64,000 nucleotides of DNA from Pantoea conspicua (GCF_002095315.1 NZ_MLFN01000004.1:97659-161658); one strand, 5' to 3'; numbered from the stretch's first letter, positions 9,247 to 19,032 are shown. Notes: generated by a model not told the origin, from the sequence alone. Translations and numbers: made by a program.

Positions 9247-10281
9247 ATGAACAGTGCCATTATTGCAGGAATCTTCTGGCATTTTGTCGGAGCTGCCAGC
9301 GCCGCGTGTTTCTACGCGCCTTTTAAACAGGTGAAAAGATGGTCATGGGAAACCATGTGGTCGGTGGGTGGTGTGATGTCGTGGCTGATTCTGCCCTGGG
9401 CGGTGAGCGCTATTTTGCTGCCCGACTTCCACGCCTATTACAGTAGCTTCAGCCTCGCCCAGCTGATGCCGGTATTTCTGTTCGGCGCGATGTGGGGAAT
9501 CGGTAACATTAACTACGGTCTGACGATGCGCTATCTCGGCATGTCGATGGGCATCGGCATTGCCATTGGTATTACGCTGGTGGTCGGCACGCTGATGACG
9601 CCGCTGCTGCAGGGTCGTTTTGGTGAGCTGTTCGCCTCGGCCGGGGGCCGCTTAACCCTGCTCGGTGTGCTGGTGGCGCTGATTGGGGTGGGCATAGTGA
9701 CCCGCGCTGGCCTGCTAAAAGAGCGGGCGCTGGGCATTAACGCGGAAGAGTTCAATCTTAAAAAAGGGCTGGTGCTGGCGGTGATGTGCGGTATTTTCTC
9801 CGCCGGTATGTCATTTGCGATGGACGCCGCGAAGCCGATGCACGAGGCCGCCGCGCAGTTGGGTATCGACCCGCTCTATGTCGCGCTGCCGAGTTATGTG
9901 GTGATCATGGGCGGCGGAGCGCTGGTTAATCTGGCGTTCTGTTTCTACCGACTGGCCACCCGACCCGAACTGTCAGTACGCCGTGATTTCTCGGTGGCAA
10001 AACCGCTGCTGATGGCGAACGTGGCTTTTGCCGTCCTCGGCGGCACCATGTGGTATCTGCAATTCTTCTTTTACGCCTGGGGACACGCCCGAATTCCAGC
10101 GCAGTATGACTATGTCAGCTGGATGCTGCACATGAGCCTCTACGTACTGTGTGGCGGTCTGGTCGGTTTACTGATGAAAGAGTGGAAGTCAGCGGGGCGA
10201 CGGCCGGTCAGCGTTTTATCGATTGGTTGCGTGGTCATTATCATCGCCGCCAATATCGTTGGGCTTGGCATGGCAGCCTGA
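9247..10281 (+). CDS. rhaT: L-rhamnose/H+ symporter RhaT
   Basis: RhaT imports L-rhamnose with protons across the inner membrane. The product has 344 residues, the same as in E. coli, and about ten hydrophobic segments. It begins [22 protein letters not shown] and contains the family segments [21 protein letters not shown] and [12 protein letters not shown]. The ATG at 9247 follows AACCAGGAAAAAACA. It sits beside rhaRS but in its own transcription unit, the usual arrangement in enterobacteria, and is convergent with rhaR. Confidence 0.95.
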   Translation: MNSAIIAGIFWHFVGAASAACFYAPFKQVKRWSWETMWSVGGVMSWLILPWAVSAILLPDFHAYYSSFSLAQLMPVFLFGAMWGIGNINYGLTMRYLGMSMGIGIAIGITLVVGTLMTPLLQGRFGELFASAGGRLTLLGVLVALIGVGIVTRAGLLKERALGINAEEFNLKKGLVLAVMCGIFSAGMSFAMDAAKPMHEAAAQLGIDPLYVALPSYVVIMGGGALVNLAFCFYRLATRPELSVRRDFSVAKPLLMANVAFAVLGGTMWYLQFFFYAWGHARIPAQYDYVSWMLHMSLYVLCGGLVGLLMKEWKSAGRRPVSVLSIGCVVIIIAANIVGLGMAA

Positions 10282-10297
10282 TCGGAAACAGCAGGGA

Positions 10298-10326
10298 AGC
10301 GCGAGCCTGCGATGCGGGCTCGCGCT
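10298..10326. terminator. Hairpin between rhaT and rhaR
   Basis: AGCGCGAGCC (10298-10307) pairs with GGCTCGCGCT (10317-10326). The stem overlaps the rhaR stop codon. There is no strong T run on either side, so termination by this hairpin is likely but not certain. Confidence 0.5.
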
Positions 10327-11197
10327 ATTGTGATTCAGTATCCGCGTTTTTTAATGCCTGAGCCAGTGAAATAAAGCGCTGACGCCAGGCGCTGGGAGTC
10401 AGACCGGTATCGCGGGTAAAGACCACCGAAAAGTAGTTACTGTCATCAAAGCCGCAGCGCGCTGCCACTTCACTGATCAGACAATCCTGGGTACGTAGCA
10501 GATACTTCGCCTGGCAGAGCTGCAGCTGGCGCAGATAATGGCCGATGGTCATCCCGGTTTGCTGGCGAAACAGCTGCCTGAGCGCCCGCTCGTTAAGCTG
10601 GTTATGCTGGCAAAACTCGGCAAGGTCAAAAGGTCGGGCAATCGCGCCCTGTAATGCGGACATCAGCAAATCTAACTGCTCGCCCTCCGGCAGCGCCCAC
10701 GGGCGATCGGCAGCATAGCCATGTCGGCGAAGAATCAGCGCCAGCTGCAAAAACAGCGCCTCCGACAGCTGCACTGACAGGGAATCGCTTTTGCGGCTTT
10801 CGCGTTCCAGCTGACTAATCACACCGCGCGCCAGTGCCATACCGCGCGTGGTCAGACGCCAGCAGCCGGGCGCATCGGCACCCTGTGGTGGTAGCAGCTG
10901 ATTCCAGTCAAGTCCGAGGGTGAAGCGATCACGACAGTAGAGGATATTATCCAGCACCAGGTCGTTGACGCTGTCATAGCTGTGGCAGTCATTGTCGCCG
11001 ATATAAAAAACGTCGCCACAGGTGATCAGCCAGGGACGATCGTTGAGGAGATGCAGACCATTGCCGCGCCAGACAATGACGATTTCACTAAACTCGTGCC
11101 TGTGCGGCGGGAAAGAGGGTTGAGGCATCCGTTCGGCTACCGCCACCGGTAAGCTGGTGGCAGGAAAATAATCATCCCGGCTGAGTATCAACGCCAT
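10325..11197 (-). CDS. rhaR: AraC-family activator RhaR (controls rhaSR)
   Basis: RhaR is the rhamnose-responsive activator of the rhaSR operon. The 290-residue protein has an N-terminal cupin effector domain ([18 protein letters not shown] at about 32-50, then [14 protein letters not shown]) and a C-terminal AraC DNA-binding domain with two helix-turn-helices from about residue 185 ([15 protein letters not shown], then [15 protein letters not shown]). These segments match E. coli RhaR closely. It lies 11 bases downstream of rhaS in one operon. Confidence 0.93.
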   Translation of the reverse strand: MALILSRDDYFPATSLPVAVAERMPQPSFPPHRHEFSEIVIVWRGNGLHLLNDRPWLITCGDVFYIGDNDCHSYDSVNDLVLDNILYCRDRFTLGLDWNQLLPPQGADAPGCWRLTTRGMALARGVISQLERESRKSDSLSVQLSEALFLQLALILRRHGYAADRPWALPEGEQLDLLMSALQGAIARPFDLAEFCQHNQLNERALRQLFRQQTGMTIGHYLRQLQLCQAKYLLRTQDCLISEVAARCGFDDSNYFSVVFTRDTGLTPSAWRQRFISLAQALKNADTESQ

Positions 11198-11208
11198 ACT
11201 GTGCTCCT

Positions 11209-12030
11209 TTACAACATCTGCTGGCGCTCCGCTCGTGGTGCGCAGCCAAATTCGCGCCTGAACAGGGTAGAGAAGTGGTTACTGTCACCAAATCCACACT
11301 GAAAGGCGATATCGGTAATTCGCATATCACTGTGACGCAGCAAATGGCGCGCCTGCAATAACCGCAGCCGGTTGAGATAACGCTGCGGCGTGCTACCGGT
11401 TTGCTGCTTCATTTGTCGGTGCAGCGTGCGCAGCGACAGGCAAAAACGATCGGCCAGTTCATCCCAGACGACCTCATCACTGTAGTGCTCGTTCAGCCAG
11501 TCGAGCAGGCGATGCAGACGTGCCTCCTGATCCTGGCTCTGTTCGTCACGGCACGCTTCACGCAACAGCACCAGCAGTTGCAGAAACAGCTGCTCCTGGC
11601 GTGCCTGCTTCTCCAGTGACCAGACCTCATCCTGCCGCATCTGAGTCGCCACACTCAGCGCCTGGGTCATCACTTTGTGATTAATACGCCAGTGCGACGC
11701 ATAGTGCCCATCTTTATCACAGGGCAACAGCGCCTGCAGTCCGGAGAGAAAACGAAATGCGCCTGGACTGCGATACAGCACGTTAGTCAGGCAGAGGTTT
11801 TCAGTCTGTTCATAAAGGTGACGATCGTGATCGCGCACAAAGCAGACGCAGCCGGCGCACAGCGTTTGCGGCTGACCGTTGAACACGTGAATGCCTGACC
11901 CATGCTCAACCAGCACAATTTCATGAAAATCATGATGGTGTTCCGGAAAAGCCTGCTGTGGAACACGCGGCTCAATAGCGATTGCATAATCGCCTTCCGG
12001 GAAGAAATCTGCACTGTGCAAAATGGTCAT
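11209..12030 (-). CDS. rhaS: AraC-family activator RhaS (controls rhaBAD, rhaT)
   Basis: RhaS activates rhaBAD and rhaT with L-rhamnose. The 273-residue product has the cupin segment [19 protein letters not shown] and [13 protein letters not shown]. Its AraC domain carries LSLRTLHRQ and [17 protein letters not shown]. Two ATGs are adjacent (12033 and 12030). The second is chosen because AGAGG lies five bases before it and only two before the first, and because E. coli RhaS starts MTVLHS. It is transcribed divergently from rhaBADM. Confidence 0.93.
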   Translation of the reverse strand: MTILHSADFFPEGDYAIAIEPRVPQQAFPEHHHDFHEIVLVEHGSGIHVFNGQPQTLCAGCVCFVRDHDRHLYEQTENLCLTNVLYRSPGAFRFLSGLQALLPCDKDGHYASHWRINHKVMTQALSVATQMRQDEVWSLEKQARQEQLFLQLLVLLREACRDEQSQDQEARLHRLLDWLNEHYSDEVVWDELADRFCLSLRTLHRQMKQQTGSTPQRYLNRLRLLQARHLLRHSDMRITDIAFQCGFGDSNHFSTLFRREFGCAPRAERQQML

Positions 12031-12112
12031 CATTGCCTCTCGCCACTGTTAACAAAACTGTAACGAAGTCTAATCAGGACAGTGTCACCTTACCTTGAAT
12101 TTTCTGCTCATC

Positions 12113-12131
12113 TCAGCAGTAATCCTGCTGA
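12113..12131. promoter_or_regulatory. Inverted repeat in rhaS-rhaB spacer
   Basis: TCAGCAG-TAATC-CTGCTGA is a perfect 7-bp dyad, and TCAGCAGTTA recurs just downstream at about 12147-12156. These lie about 85 bp upstream of the rhaS start and about 195 bp upstream of rhaB, where RhaR or RhaS would bind. The assignment is inferred from position only. Confidence 0.4.
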
Positions 12132-12198
12132 TTATTCAAGAAATCCTCAGCAGTTAACAAATTTGCGGCAGGGGTCACATCACCTTTGCTGCTGTCTC

Positions 12199-12214
12199 TG
12201 TGATCTCTCTCACG
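12199..12214. promoter_or_regulatory. CRP site in rhaS-rhaB spacer
   Basis: TGTGA-TCTCTC-TCACG matches nine of ten conserved positions of the CRP consensus with correct spacing. It lies in the divergent rhaSR/rhaBADM region, where cAMP-CRP is known to act in E. coli. Confidence 0.7.
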
Positions 12215-12317
12215 AACTTCTTTGCCAGTCTGCCAGTGACCTTCGCCCGCTGGCACTGTCGGGAAGGTGGCGACCCGGCAGGATTTTTACTCTGTGACCA
12301 TCAAATCACAGGAAAAA

Positions 12318-12329
12318 ATGCTGCCATGA
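12318..12329 (+). other. Minimal three-codon upstream frame overlapping the rhaB start
   Basis: AGGA at 12310-12313 is four bases from an ATG that reads Met-Leu-Pro-stop. The TGA overlaps the rhaB ATG as ATGA. Terminating ribosomes could reinitiate at rhaB, which otherwise has a poorly spaced ribosome site. Whether it is used is unknown. Confidence 0.35.
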
Positions 12330-13798
12330 CCAAGCGAAATATTGTTGCTATCGATCTCGGCGCATCCAGCGGACGGGTGATGCTCGCACACTGGGATGCC
12401 GCTCAGCGCCACCTCAGCCTGCGCCAGGTACGGCGTTTCGCGAATACCCGCCAGCGTCGTGATGGCTATGACTGCTGGGATGTGGCAATGCTGGAGCAGG
12501 AGATCCGGGCCGGACTGGCACAGCTGGACGCCGAGGGCGTGGTGCCGGACAGCATCGGCATTGATACCTGGGGTGTGGATATGGTGCTGCTCGATGCCAG
12601 CGGCGAGCAGGTAGGAGAAGCGGTAAGCTACCGGGATGCCCGCACTCACGGCCTGATGGAGCAGGCGCAGCGCGATCTGAGCCACAGCGCAATTTATGCC
12701 CGCACCGGCATTCAGTTTCTGCCGTTTAATACGCTCTATCAGATGCGGGCGCTGCAGCAGCAGCAGCCTGACTGGCAGGCCCGCGTCGCGCATGCGCTGA
12801 TGATCCCGGACTATCTGCACTATCGCCTGACCGGCAATCTCAATTGGGAATACACCAACGCCACCACTACGCAGATGCTGAATATCGACAGCGGCGAATG
12901 GGATCGCGATCTGCTCAGCTGGGCCGGTGTCGATGCCGCCTGGTTCGGCCAGCCACAGCCACCAGGCAATACCGTCGGCCACTGGCTAAACGCCCGCGGT
13001 GAGCGCATTCCGGTGATCGCCGTCGCCACCCACGATACCGCCAGCGCGGTACTGGCGACGCCGCTGATGCAGGAGGATGCCGCCTATCTCAGTTCCGGCA
13101 CCTGGTCATTAATGGGCTTTGAAAGCCTGCAACCTTACGCGTCGGAAGCGGCACGGCATGCCAATATCACCAATGAAGGCGGCGCGGAAGGCTACCGCGT
13201 ACTGAAGAACATCATGGGATTGTGGTTACTGCAGCGCGTCTGCGATGAGCTTCATATCGACGATCTCAGCCCGCTGATTGCCGACACCGCCCGACAGCCC
13301 GCCTGCGTGTCATTGATCAGCCCGAACGATGCCCGTTTTATTAATCCGGACAGCATGGTCACCGAGATCCAGAATGCCTGTGCGGAGCAGGGTATGCCGG
13401 TGCCGCAGTCCGCGGCGACGCTGGCGCGCTGCATTTTTGACAGCCTGGCGCTGCTCTACCGCGAAGTGATCACGGAACTGGCGCAACTGCGCGGCAAACC
13501 CTTCAGCCAGCTGCACGTCGTGGGCGGCGGCAGCCAGAATCATTTCCTCAACCAACTGTGCGCTGATGCCTGTCAGGTTCCGGTATTAGCAGGACCGATC
13601 GAAGCATCAACTCTGGGCAACGTAGGCTGTCAGCTGATCGCGCTCGGCGAGCTGACCGATGTAGCCGATTTCCGCTGCTGCGTGGTCAACAATTTCCCGC
13701 TCAAAAAATTTGAACCGCAAACAACCAGCGCTTTTGGTGCCAGTCAGGCACGCTTTACTGCGCTGAGTCAACCCGCTAAGGAACTCGCTTATGACTAA
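12326..13798 (+). CDS. rhaB: L-rhamnulokinase RhaB
   Basis: RhaB phosphorylates L-rhamnulose to L-rhamnulose 1-phosphate. The 490-residue FGGY-type kinase begins [20 protein letters not shown] (ATP-binding loop) and contains [13 protein letters not shown], the catalytic-Asp region ATHDTASAV, and [13 protein letters not shown] in the C-terminal lobe. The ATG at 12326 is the only in-frame start that gives the family N-terminus. Its ribosome site AGGA (12310-12313) is 12 bases away, which is long. A three-codon frame ATG CTG CCA TGA (12318-12329) sits at the ideal distance and its stop overlaps this ATG. The 3' end overlaps rhaA by eight bases. Confidence 0.94.
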   Translation: MTKRNIVAIDLGASSGRVMLAHWDAAQRHLSLRQVRRFANTRQRRDGYDCWDVAMLEQEIRAGLAQLDAEGVVPDSIGIDTWGVDMVLLDASGEQVGEAVSYRDARTHGLMEQAQRDLSHSAIYARTGIQFLPFNTLYQMRALQQQQPDWQARVAHALMIPDYLHYRLTGNLNWEYTNATTTQMLNIDSGEWDRDLLSWAGVDAAWFGQPQPPGNTVGHWLNARGERIPVIAVATHDTASAVLATPLMQEDAAYLSSGTWSLMGFESLQPYASEAARHANITNEGGAEGYRVLKNIMGLWLLQRVCDELHIDDLSPLIADTARQPACVSLISPNDARFINPDSMVTEIQNACAEQGMPVPQSAATLARCIFDSLALLYREVITELAQLRGKPFSQLHVVGGGSQNHFLNQLCADACQVPVLAGPIEASTLGNVGCQLIALGELTDVADFRCCVVNNFPLKKFEPQTTSAFGASQARFTALSQPAKELAYD

Positions 13799-15046
13799 GC
13801 AGATTGAACAGGCTTTTGAACTGGCTAAACAACGTTACGCCGATATTGGGGTTGATGTTGAACAGGCCATCCGCCAGCTGGATAGTATCCCGGTTTCCAT
13901 GCACTGCTGGCAGGGTGATGATGTCCGGGGCTTCGAAAACCCGCAGGCGCGTTAACCGGCGGTATTCAGGCAACCGGCAACTATCCGGGACGCGCCCGCA
14001 ACGCAGGCGAGTTGCGGGCCGATCTTGATAAAGCGATGTCACTGATTCCCGGCGCTAAACGCCTGAACCTGCACGCCATCTATCTGGAAAGTGACAAACC
14101 GGTGGCGCGTGATGCAATTGAGCCGGAACATTTCGCTAACTGGGTCAGCTGGGCCAAAGAACACAAGCTGGGCCTCGACTTCAACCCCAGCTGCTTCTCA
14201 CATCCGCTGAGCGCAGACGGCTTTACGCTTTCCCATGCCGATAAAACCATACGTCAGTTCTGGATCGATCACTGCAAAGCCAGCCGCCGGGTCTCTGCCT
14301 CATTTGGTGAGCAGCTGGGCACGCCTTCGGTCATGAACATTTGGGTACCGGATGGCATGAAAGATATTACCGTTGATCGCCTGGCCCCGCGTCAGCGTCT
14401 GATGAGCGCGCTGGATGAGATCATCTCAGAAAAACTCAATCCGCAGCACCATATCGACGCGGTAGAGAGCAAGCTGTTTGGCATTGGTGCTGAGAGCTAC
14501 ACCGTGGGCTCTAACGAGTTTTATCTCGGTTACGCCGCCAGCCGCCAGACGGCACTATGTCTGGATGCAGGTCACTTCCATCCGACCGAAGTGATCTCCG
14601 ACAAAATCTCTGCCGCCATGCTTTATGTCCCGCGTCTGTTACTGCACGTCAGCCGTCCGGTGCGCTGGGACAGCGACCACGTGGTGCTGCTGGATGATGA
14701 AACTCAGGCGATCGCCAGCGAGATTGTCCGTCATCAGCTGTTTGACAAAGTACATATCGGCCTCGACTTCTTTGATGCCTCAATTAACCGCATCGCAGCC
14801 TGGGTTATCGGCACCCGCAACGCCAAAAAAGCGCTGCTGCGCGCTTTGCTGGAACCCACCGATCGTCTGCGCCAGGTGGAAGCCGAAGGCGATTACACCG
14901 CACGACTGGCACTGCTGGAAGAGCAGAAGTCACTGCCGTGGCAGGCGGTATGGGAAGCCTGGTGTCTGCGTCACGATGTGCCCGCCGATGCCAGCTGGCT
15001 GAGCGATGTCCGTCACTATGAACAACAAATCTTGAGTCAACGTTAA
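13791..15046 (+). pseudogene. rhaA: L-rhamnose isomerase RhaA, one-base frameshift near 13946
   Basis: RhaA interconverts L-rhamnose and L-rhamnulose. The first 54 codons ([20 protein letters not shown] through [11 protein letters not shown]) match RhaA but end at TAA 13953-13955. In the next frame the protein continues [21 protein letters not shown] and stays near-identical to E. coli RhaA to its end, including [17 protein letters not shown] and [13 protein letters not shown]. Adding one G in CCGCAGGCGCG (13941-13951) joins the two and gives 418 residues, the family length. Upstream rhaB and downstream rhaD are intact. As sequenced no functional isomerase would be made. Confidence 0.92.
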
Positions 15047-15055
15047 GGATTCACT

Positions 15056-15898
15056 ATGCAAAGCATTCTTTCTTCCTGGTTTGTTCAGGGAATGGTTAAA
15101 GCAACCAGCGATATGTGGCTGAAGGGCTGGGATGAGCGCAACGGCGGTAACGTCAGTCTGCGTCTGCTGGAGGAGGAGGTGAAACCCTTTGCTGCCGATT
15201 TCTATGCACAACCACGCTGCATTGAACTGACGCAGCCCGCACCCGCGCTGGCAAACTGCTGGTTTCTGGTGACCGGGTCGGGCAAGTTCTTCCGCAATGT
15301 ACAGCTCGACCCCGCCGATTGTCTGGCGCTGCTGCAGGTGGATGACCAGGGACTCTCTTTTAAAATTCATTGGGGATTGTCGAATGGCGGTCTGCCCACC
15401 TCTGAACTGGCCTCCCATTTCCAGTCACATAGCGTGCGTAAAGCGGTCAGCAACGGCGCGGATCGCGTCATCATGCACTGTCACGCCACTAACTTCATGT
15501 CCCTGAGCTATGTGGTTGAACTCGATTCAGCCCGCTTTACCCGTCTGTTGTGGGAAGGCAGTACCGAATGTCTGGTGGTGTTCCCGGATGGCGTCGGCAT
15601 CCTGCCCTGGATGGTGCCTGGCACCGACGGTATTGGCGCTGCCACTGCGGAACAGATGCAGTCGCACAGCCTGGTGATGTGGCCGTTTCACGGCATCTTT
15701 GGCAGCGGACCGACGCTGGACGAAACCTTTGGTCTGATTGATACCGCAGAAAAATCCTCTGAAGTGATCGTTAAGGTGCTGTCGATGGGCGGAATGCGGC
15801 AGAGTATCACGACCGAACAACTGGTAGCGCTGGGCGAACGCTTCGGGGTGAATCCGTGGCAGGCGGCGCTGGACGTGGGGCCAGCCAATGCTTCGTAA
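15056..15898 (+). CDS. rhaD: Rhamnulose-1-phosphate aldolase RhaD
   Basis: RhaD is a zinc class II aldolase that splits L-rhamnulose 1-phosphate into dihydroxyacetone phosphate and L-lactaldehyde. The 280-residue product shows [21 protein letters not shown] [16 protein letters not shown], the zinc ligands His141 and His143 in [25 protein letters not shown], and the third zinc His in [15 protein letters not shown]. It follows rhaA by nine bases and overlaps rhaM by 11 bases. Its lactaldehyde product is the substrate of AldA encoded at 6518-7954. Confidence 0.95.
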   Translation: MQSILSSWFVQGMVKATSDMWLKGWDERNGGNVSLRLLEEEVKPFAADFYAQPRCIELTQPAPALANCWFLVTGSGKFFRNVQLDPADCLALLQVDDQGLSFKIHWGLSNGGLPTSELASHFQSHSVRKAVSNGADRVIMHCHATNFMSLSYVVELDSARFTRLLWEGSTECLVVFPDGVGILPWMVPGTDGIGAATAEQMQSHSLVMWPFHGIFGSGPTLDETFGLIDTAEKSSEVIVKVLSMGGMRQSITTEQLVALGERFGVNPWQAALDVGPANAS

Positions 15899-16202
15899 AG
15901 CCTTTGTGATGCAGGTGAATGCCGACTGTCACGCAGAGTATGAACGTCGTCATTCCCCTATCTGGCCAGAACTGGCCGAAACGCTGAAGGCGCATGGCGC
16001 GCACAACTATGCCATCTGGCTGGATGCGGAGCGCAATCTGTTGTTCGCCAGCGTTGAGATCGAGTCAGAGGCGCGCTGGAATGCTGTTGCTGAGACGGAG
16101 GTATGCCAGCGCTGGTGGGCATCGATGAAAGACCTGATGCCCTCTAATCAGGATAACAGCCCGGTGAGCCAGCCCTTAAAACCGGTTTTCTTTCTCGACT
16201 GA
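15888..16202 (+). CDS. rhaM: L-rhamnose mutarotase RhaM
   Basis: RhaM interconverts alpha and beta anomers of L-rhamnose. At 104 residues it has the same length as E. coli RhaM and shares [46 protein letters not shown] and NSPVS. The expected catalytic-site His and Tyr (about residues 22 and 41) are present. It is the last gene of the rha operon, overlapping rhaD by 11 bases, and is followed by a strong terminator. Confidence 0.95.
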   Translation: MLRKAFVMQVNADCHAEYERRHSPIWPELAETLKAHGAHNYAIWLDAERNLLFASVEIESEARWNAVAETEVCQRWWASMKDLMPSNQDNSPVSQPLKPVFFLD

Positions 16203-16241
16203 TCGCCTCCGGCTCACAGACAGGCTAGCGGCTCACCAACC

Positions 16242-16274
16242 ATCAGGGCGTTGTTGTCACCGCCCTGATTTTTT
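16242..16274 (+). terminator. Rho-independent terminator of the rhaBADM operon
   Basis: ATCAGGGCG (16242-16250) pairs with CGCCCTGAT (16261-16269) around a 10-base loop. A run of six T residues starts at 16269. Confidence 0.9.
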
Positions 16275-16284
16275 ACGCTGATTA

Positions 16285-16935
16285 TTACGCTTTGTGCTGA
16301 CACAAGCCGGTCAGCGTCGGCCACATCGCCATCAGCGTATCAATGATGCTGTCCAGATCGTCCCGCTGCGCACCTTCGCGCGCCCGAACAGACATACCCT
16401 GCAGCATACAACCCAGATAGCGCGCTAATGCCGCAATGTTTACCGATTCGCTCAGTTCACCACGCTGCTGACGGGTCAGCAGAAAATCACTCAGCGTGCT
16501 CTCCTGTGACTGATGCTGCTGCTGCAACATTGTGGCGATCTCGGCAGAGGCCGCTGACAGGGTGGTAGACGTACAGATAAAGAAACAGCCACCGGGCGAA
16601 TCGCGGTCGGTAAAGCAGGCCGCCGTGGCGCGAAAGTAGCCTTCGATCGCCTGATCGACCGGCAACCCATCGTTACCCAGTGACGTATCACGCCAGGCGC
16701 TAAATTTCTCCACGTAGCGCTCCATTGCTGCCCGGAACAATCCCTCTTTATTGACGAATTCAGCATACAGTGTGGGCGCTTTTGCACCGGTCGCCGCCAC
16801 CAGGTCGGCCAGCGACGTGCCCTCGTAACCGTGGGTCCAGAACAGGTTCAGCGCCTTATCGAGCGCAGCTTCACGGTCGAAAACTTTGGGACGACCGCGG
16901 CACTTCTTCACGTCGCATTCCTGAAGCTGGTTCAT
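16285..16935 (-). CDS. comR: TetR-family repressor ComR
   Basis: In E. coli ComR represses bhsA and is relieved by copper. This 216-residue protein matches it in the TetR DNA-binding domain (KKCRGRPKVFDREAALDKAL, then LADLVAATGAKAPTLYAEF, residues about 8-60), and in CFTDRDSPGGCFF and QGMSVRAREGA. The ATG at 16935 is used because AAGAGGATTT precedes it; the frame also extends upstream without a ribosome site. It is divergent from two bhsA-like genes, the same arrangement as comR-bhsA in E. coli. A shared 16-bp motif lies in front of both units. Confidence 0.88.
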   Translation of the reverse strand: MNQLQECDVKKCRGRPKVFDREAALDKALNLFWTHGYEGTSLADLVAATGAKAPTLYAEFVNKEGLFRAAMERYVEKFSAWRDTSLGNDGLPVDQAIEGYFRATAACFTDRDSPGGCFFICTSTTLSAASAEIATMLQQQHQSQESTLSDFLLTRQQRGELSESVNIAALARYLGCMLQGMSVRAREGAQRDDLDSIIDTLMAMWPTLTGLCQHKA

Positions 16936-16967
16936 AAATCCTCTTGGGTGGTGAAACACCCTATTAA

Positions 16968-16983
16968 ATTACCGATCATTAAT
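16968..16983. promoter_or_regulatory. Putative ComR operator, comR side
   Basis: The reverse complement reads ATTAATGATCGGTAAT, matching 14 of 16 bases of the element at 17169-17184. It sits 33 bases upstream of the comR ATG, suggesting autoregulation. Confidence 0.6.
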
Positions 16984-17135
16984 AAAATGTGCAAGGCCCG
17001 CTTCATTTAGCCGAGATCCCCCTTGCCATTTTGTGCGAAGGCGCTCGCTTATCGCCCCTAAGGTTAAGTGAAAAAGGGGGCTGAAGCCCATAATCACGCC
17101 ACTTCGCGAATAAAATAACGCTCATTAAATAAATA

Positions 17136-17165
17136 TTGACGGCGTGCCACAAAGGGTTCTATCAT
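17136..17165 (+). promoter_or_regulatory. Sigma-70 promoter for the bhsA-like genes
   Basis: TTGACG (17136-17141) and TATCAT (17160-17165) are separated by 18 bases. The putative ComR operator begins three bases after the -10 box, so bound repressor would cover the transcription start. Confidence 0.65.
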
Positions 17166-17168
17166 TTA

Positions 17169-17184
17169 GTTAATGATCGTTAAT
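17169..17184. promoter_or_regulatory. Putative ComR operator, bhsA side
   Basis: GTTAATGATCGTTAAT is a near-palindrome (TTAATGATCGTTAA core) and is repeated with two mismatches in front of comR. Its place at the transcription start fits repression. Confidence 0.65.
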
Positions 17185-17235
17185 TAAATAACGACACACA
17201 TTTTTCCATTACAGAATATGAAGAGAGAGAAACTC

Positions 17236-17493
17236 ATGAAAAGCATCAAACTCAGCCTGGCCGCCATCGCACTGACTACCCTGACTTTTGGCGCATTCGC
17301 CGCTGAACAGGTCAGCAGTGACCCGATCAATCAGCAGCCTGTCGGCACCATTTCAGTCCAGGGCGGCACCAACCTGAATTCCGTTGAAGCGCAGTTAAAT
17401 GCCAAAGCGGATGAAGCCGGTGCTAAATCATTCCGTATCACATCAACCAGTGGTCAGAACAAATTGCACGGCACCGCCGTGATTTATCAGTAA
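17236..17493 (+). CDS. BhsA/YdgH-like stress-response outer-layer protein (copy 1)
   Basis: This 85-residue DUF1471 protein resembles E. coli BhsA (YcfR), a small secreted protein linked to biofilm, stress and copper resistance. A signal peptide (MKSIKLSLAAIALTTLTFGA, then FA-AEQ) is followed by QQPVGTISVQGGTNLNSVE and AKSFRITSTSGQNKLHGTAVIYQ, the family core. The ATG at 17236 gives the right signal peptide; a longer frame from 17218 would add a charged leader. A second copy follows 24 bases downstream. Confidence 0.85.
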   Translation: MKSIKLSLAAIALTTLTFGAFAAEQVSSDPINQQPVGTISVQGGTNLNSVEAQLNAKADEAGAKSFRITSTSGQNKLHGTAVIYQ

Positions 17494-17517
17494 TTGATGG
17501 TTGAAGAGGGGTTCGTT

Positions 17518-17775
17518 ATGAAAAAGTTCACTATCATGGTGGTGGCTGCACTACTCAGCAGCCTCTCCTTTGCCAGCGTTGCGGCCCAGCAGGTTATTCA
17601 TTCGCCGCTGGATCAGCAAAAAATCGGCGTCATCAGCGCGACAGGCAGCACTAACCTGACCTCGCTGGAACAGCAATTGTCAGAAAAGGCCAGCGATGTC
17701 GGCGCAAAGTCTTTCCGCATCACTTCGACCTCTGGCAACAACAACCTGCATGGCACCGCAGTGCTTTATAAGTAA
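17518..17775 (+). CDS. BhsA/YdgH-like stress-response outer-layer protein (copy 2)
   Basis: This is also 85 residues and DUF1471. It has signal peptide MKKFTIMVVAALLSSLSFAS then VAA, and core QQKIGVISATGSTNLTSLE and GAKSFRITSTSGNNNLHGTA. It is a tandem paralogue of the preceding gene. Its signal peptide and QQKIG segment are slightly closer to E. coli BhsA, so this copy may be the true orthologue. GAAGAGGGG lies seven bases before the ATG at 17518. Co-transcription and ComR control are inferred from spacing and the operator. Confidence 0.86.
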   Translation: MKKFTIMVVAALLSSLSFASVAAQQVIHSPLDQQKIGVISATGSTNLTSLEQQLSEKASDVGAKSFRITSTSGNNNLHGTAVLYK

Positions 17776-17783
17776 GCTGAAAC

Positions 17784-17818
17784 AGGCTTCAGATAAATTC
17801 CTGTCTGAAGCCTTTTTT
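17784..17818 (+). terminator. Rho-independent terminator after the bhsA-like pair
   Basis: AGGCTTCAGA (17784-17793) pairs with TCTGAAGCCT (17804-17813), followed by T residues to 17818. Confidence 0.92.
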
Positions 17819-19003
17819 CTATCCATTGCTGCGTAATTGCGGGTAGCGGCGAAAAATATAGACGCACCAGAGCAGCGCGACCAGACCAATCATCCCGCCG
17901 ACATTGCCTACATCGGCCATCCTGAAATGCAGGCTGACCTGATTCCCCAGCAACGCACCCGCGCCAATACCAATATTGTAGATACCCGACATCAGCGACA
18001 TCGCAACGTCTGTCGCGTCCGGTGCCAGAGAGAGTACCCGTATCTGCATGCCCAGGCCGATCATCATCATCGCCATTCCCCAGACAATGCACAGGATGGA
18101 GATCGCCGCGGGACGAACCGCAGCGAAAATCAGCAGCCCCATGCAGAGCGTAATCAGCGCTATCGCGGCAATCAGCAGAGCTGAAGGGAATTTATTGCCC
18201 AGCGAACTGAACAACAGGCTACCGATAATGCCCGCCGAACCAAACAGCAGCAGCAGCAGGGTGGTGAAGTTCTCGTCTGAATGCGCAACTGCCTGCATAA
18301 AGGGTTCGATGTAGCTGTAGGCGGTGTAATGCGCCGTCACCACCAGCGTAACCAGCAGATACATGCTGACTAACGCGGGTCGACGGAACAGCATCGGTAC
18401 GCTGCTCAGTGAGCCGGTGTGTTCACTCGGCAGACGCGGCAGAATCCGCACCAGCATGATCATCAGCACCAGCGCGGAGAGGCCGATAGCCCCAAAGGTC
18501 GTACGCCAGCCCAGATACTGACCGACCACGCGGCCAATCGGTACGCCCAGCACCATGGCAAGCGCCGTGCCGGTGGCGAGCATACTCAGCGCCTGGGTTT
18601 TCTTACCCGCCGGGGCCACACGGATCGCCAGCGAGGCGGTGATCGACCAGAATACCGCATGCGACAGTGCGATGCCGATGCGTGAAACAATCAGCGAGCG
18701 GAAGTCCCAGGCTACCGTTGAGAGCACATGGCTGGCGATAAATATCAGGAACAGCACACCGAGCAGCATTCGTCGCTCAATATTGCGGGTCAGCAGCATC
18801 AGCGGCAGAGAGAGCAGCGCGACCACCCAGGCATAGATGGTCAGCATGATGCCAACATCAGCGGTCTGCATCGAAAAATCAGCGGCGATATTGGATAGCA
18901 GCCCAACCGGCACAAACTCAGTGGTGTTGAACACAAAGGCGGCAATAGCCAGCAACACCACGCGAAGCCAGGCCGTTTTACGTGAAACAGTAGTTGATTG
19001 CAT
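17819..19003 (-). CDS. sotB: Sugar efflux transporter SotB (MFS DHA1)
   Basis: SotB exports sugars such as arabinose and IPTG from the cytoplasm. The 394-residue, 12-helix protein matches E. coli SotB along its length: [40 protein letters not shown], the motif C-like [24 protein letters not shown] and [11 protein letters not shown], and [11 protein letters not shown]. The ATG at 19003 is preceded by an ACTCCTCATG reverse complement with a modest ribosome site. Two dyads lie just upstream. Confidence 0.92.
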   Translation of the reverse strand: MQSTTVSRKTAWLRVVLLAIAAFVFNTTEFVPVGLLSNIAADFSMQTADVGIMLTIYAWVVALLSLPLMLLTRNIERRMLLGVLFLIFIASHVLSTVAWDFRSLIVSRIGIALSHAVFWSITASLAIRVAPAGKKTQALSMLATGTALAMVLGVPIGRVVGQYLGWRTTFGAIGLSALVLMIMLVRILPRLPSEHTGSLSSVPMLFRRPALVSMYLLVTLVVTAHYTAYSYIEPFMQAVAHSDENFTTLLLLLFGSAGIIGSLLFSSLGNKFPSALLIAAIALITLCMGLLIFAAVRPAAISILCIVWGMAMMMIGLGMQIRVLSLAPDATDVAMSLMSGIYNIGIGAGALLGNQVSLHFRMADVGNVGGMIGLVALLWCVYIFRRYPQLRSNG

Positions 19004-19032
19004 GAGGAGTCAAGTCAGTCAGAACAGCGAAT

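Noticed and set aside
12293..12310. TGTGACCATCAAATCACA before rhaB as a CRP site
   Set aside because: Both half-sites are perfect but the spacer is eight bases, not six. The true candidate is at 12199-12214.
13941..13960. Programmed frameshifting in rhaA
   Set aside because: No slippery heptamer or downstream stem is evident, and RhaA is read in a single frame in other enterobacteria as far as I know.
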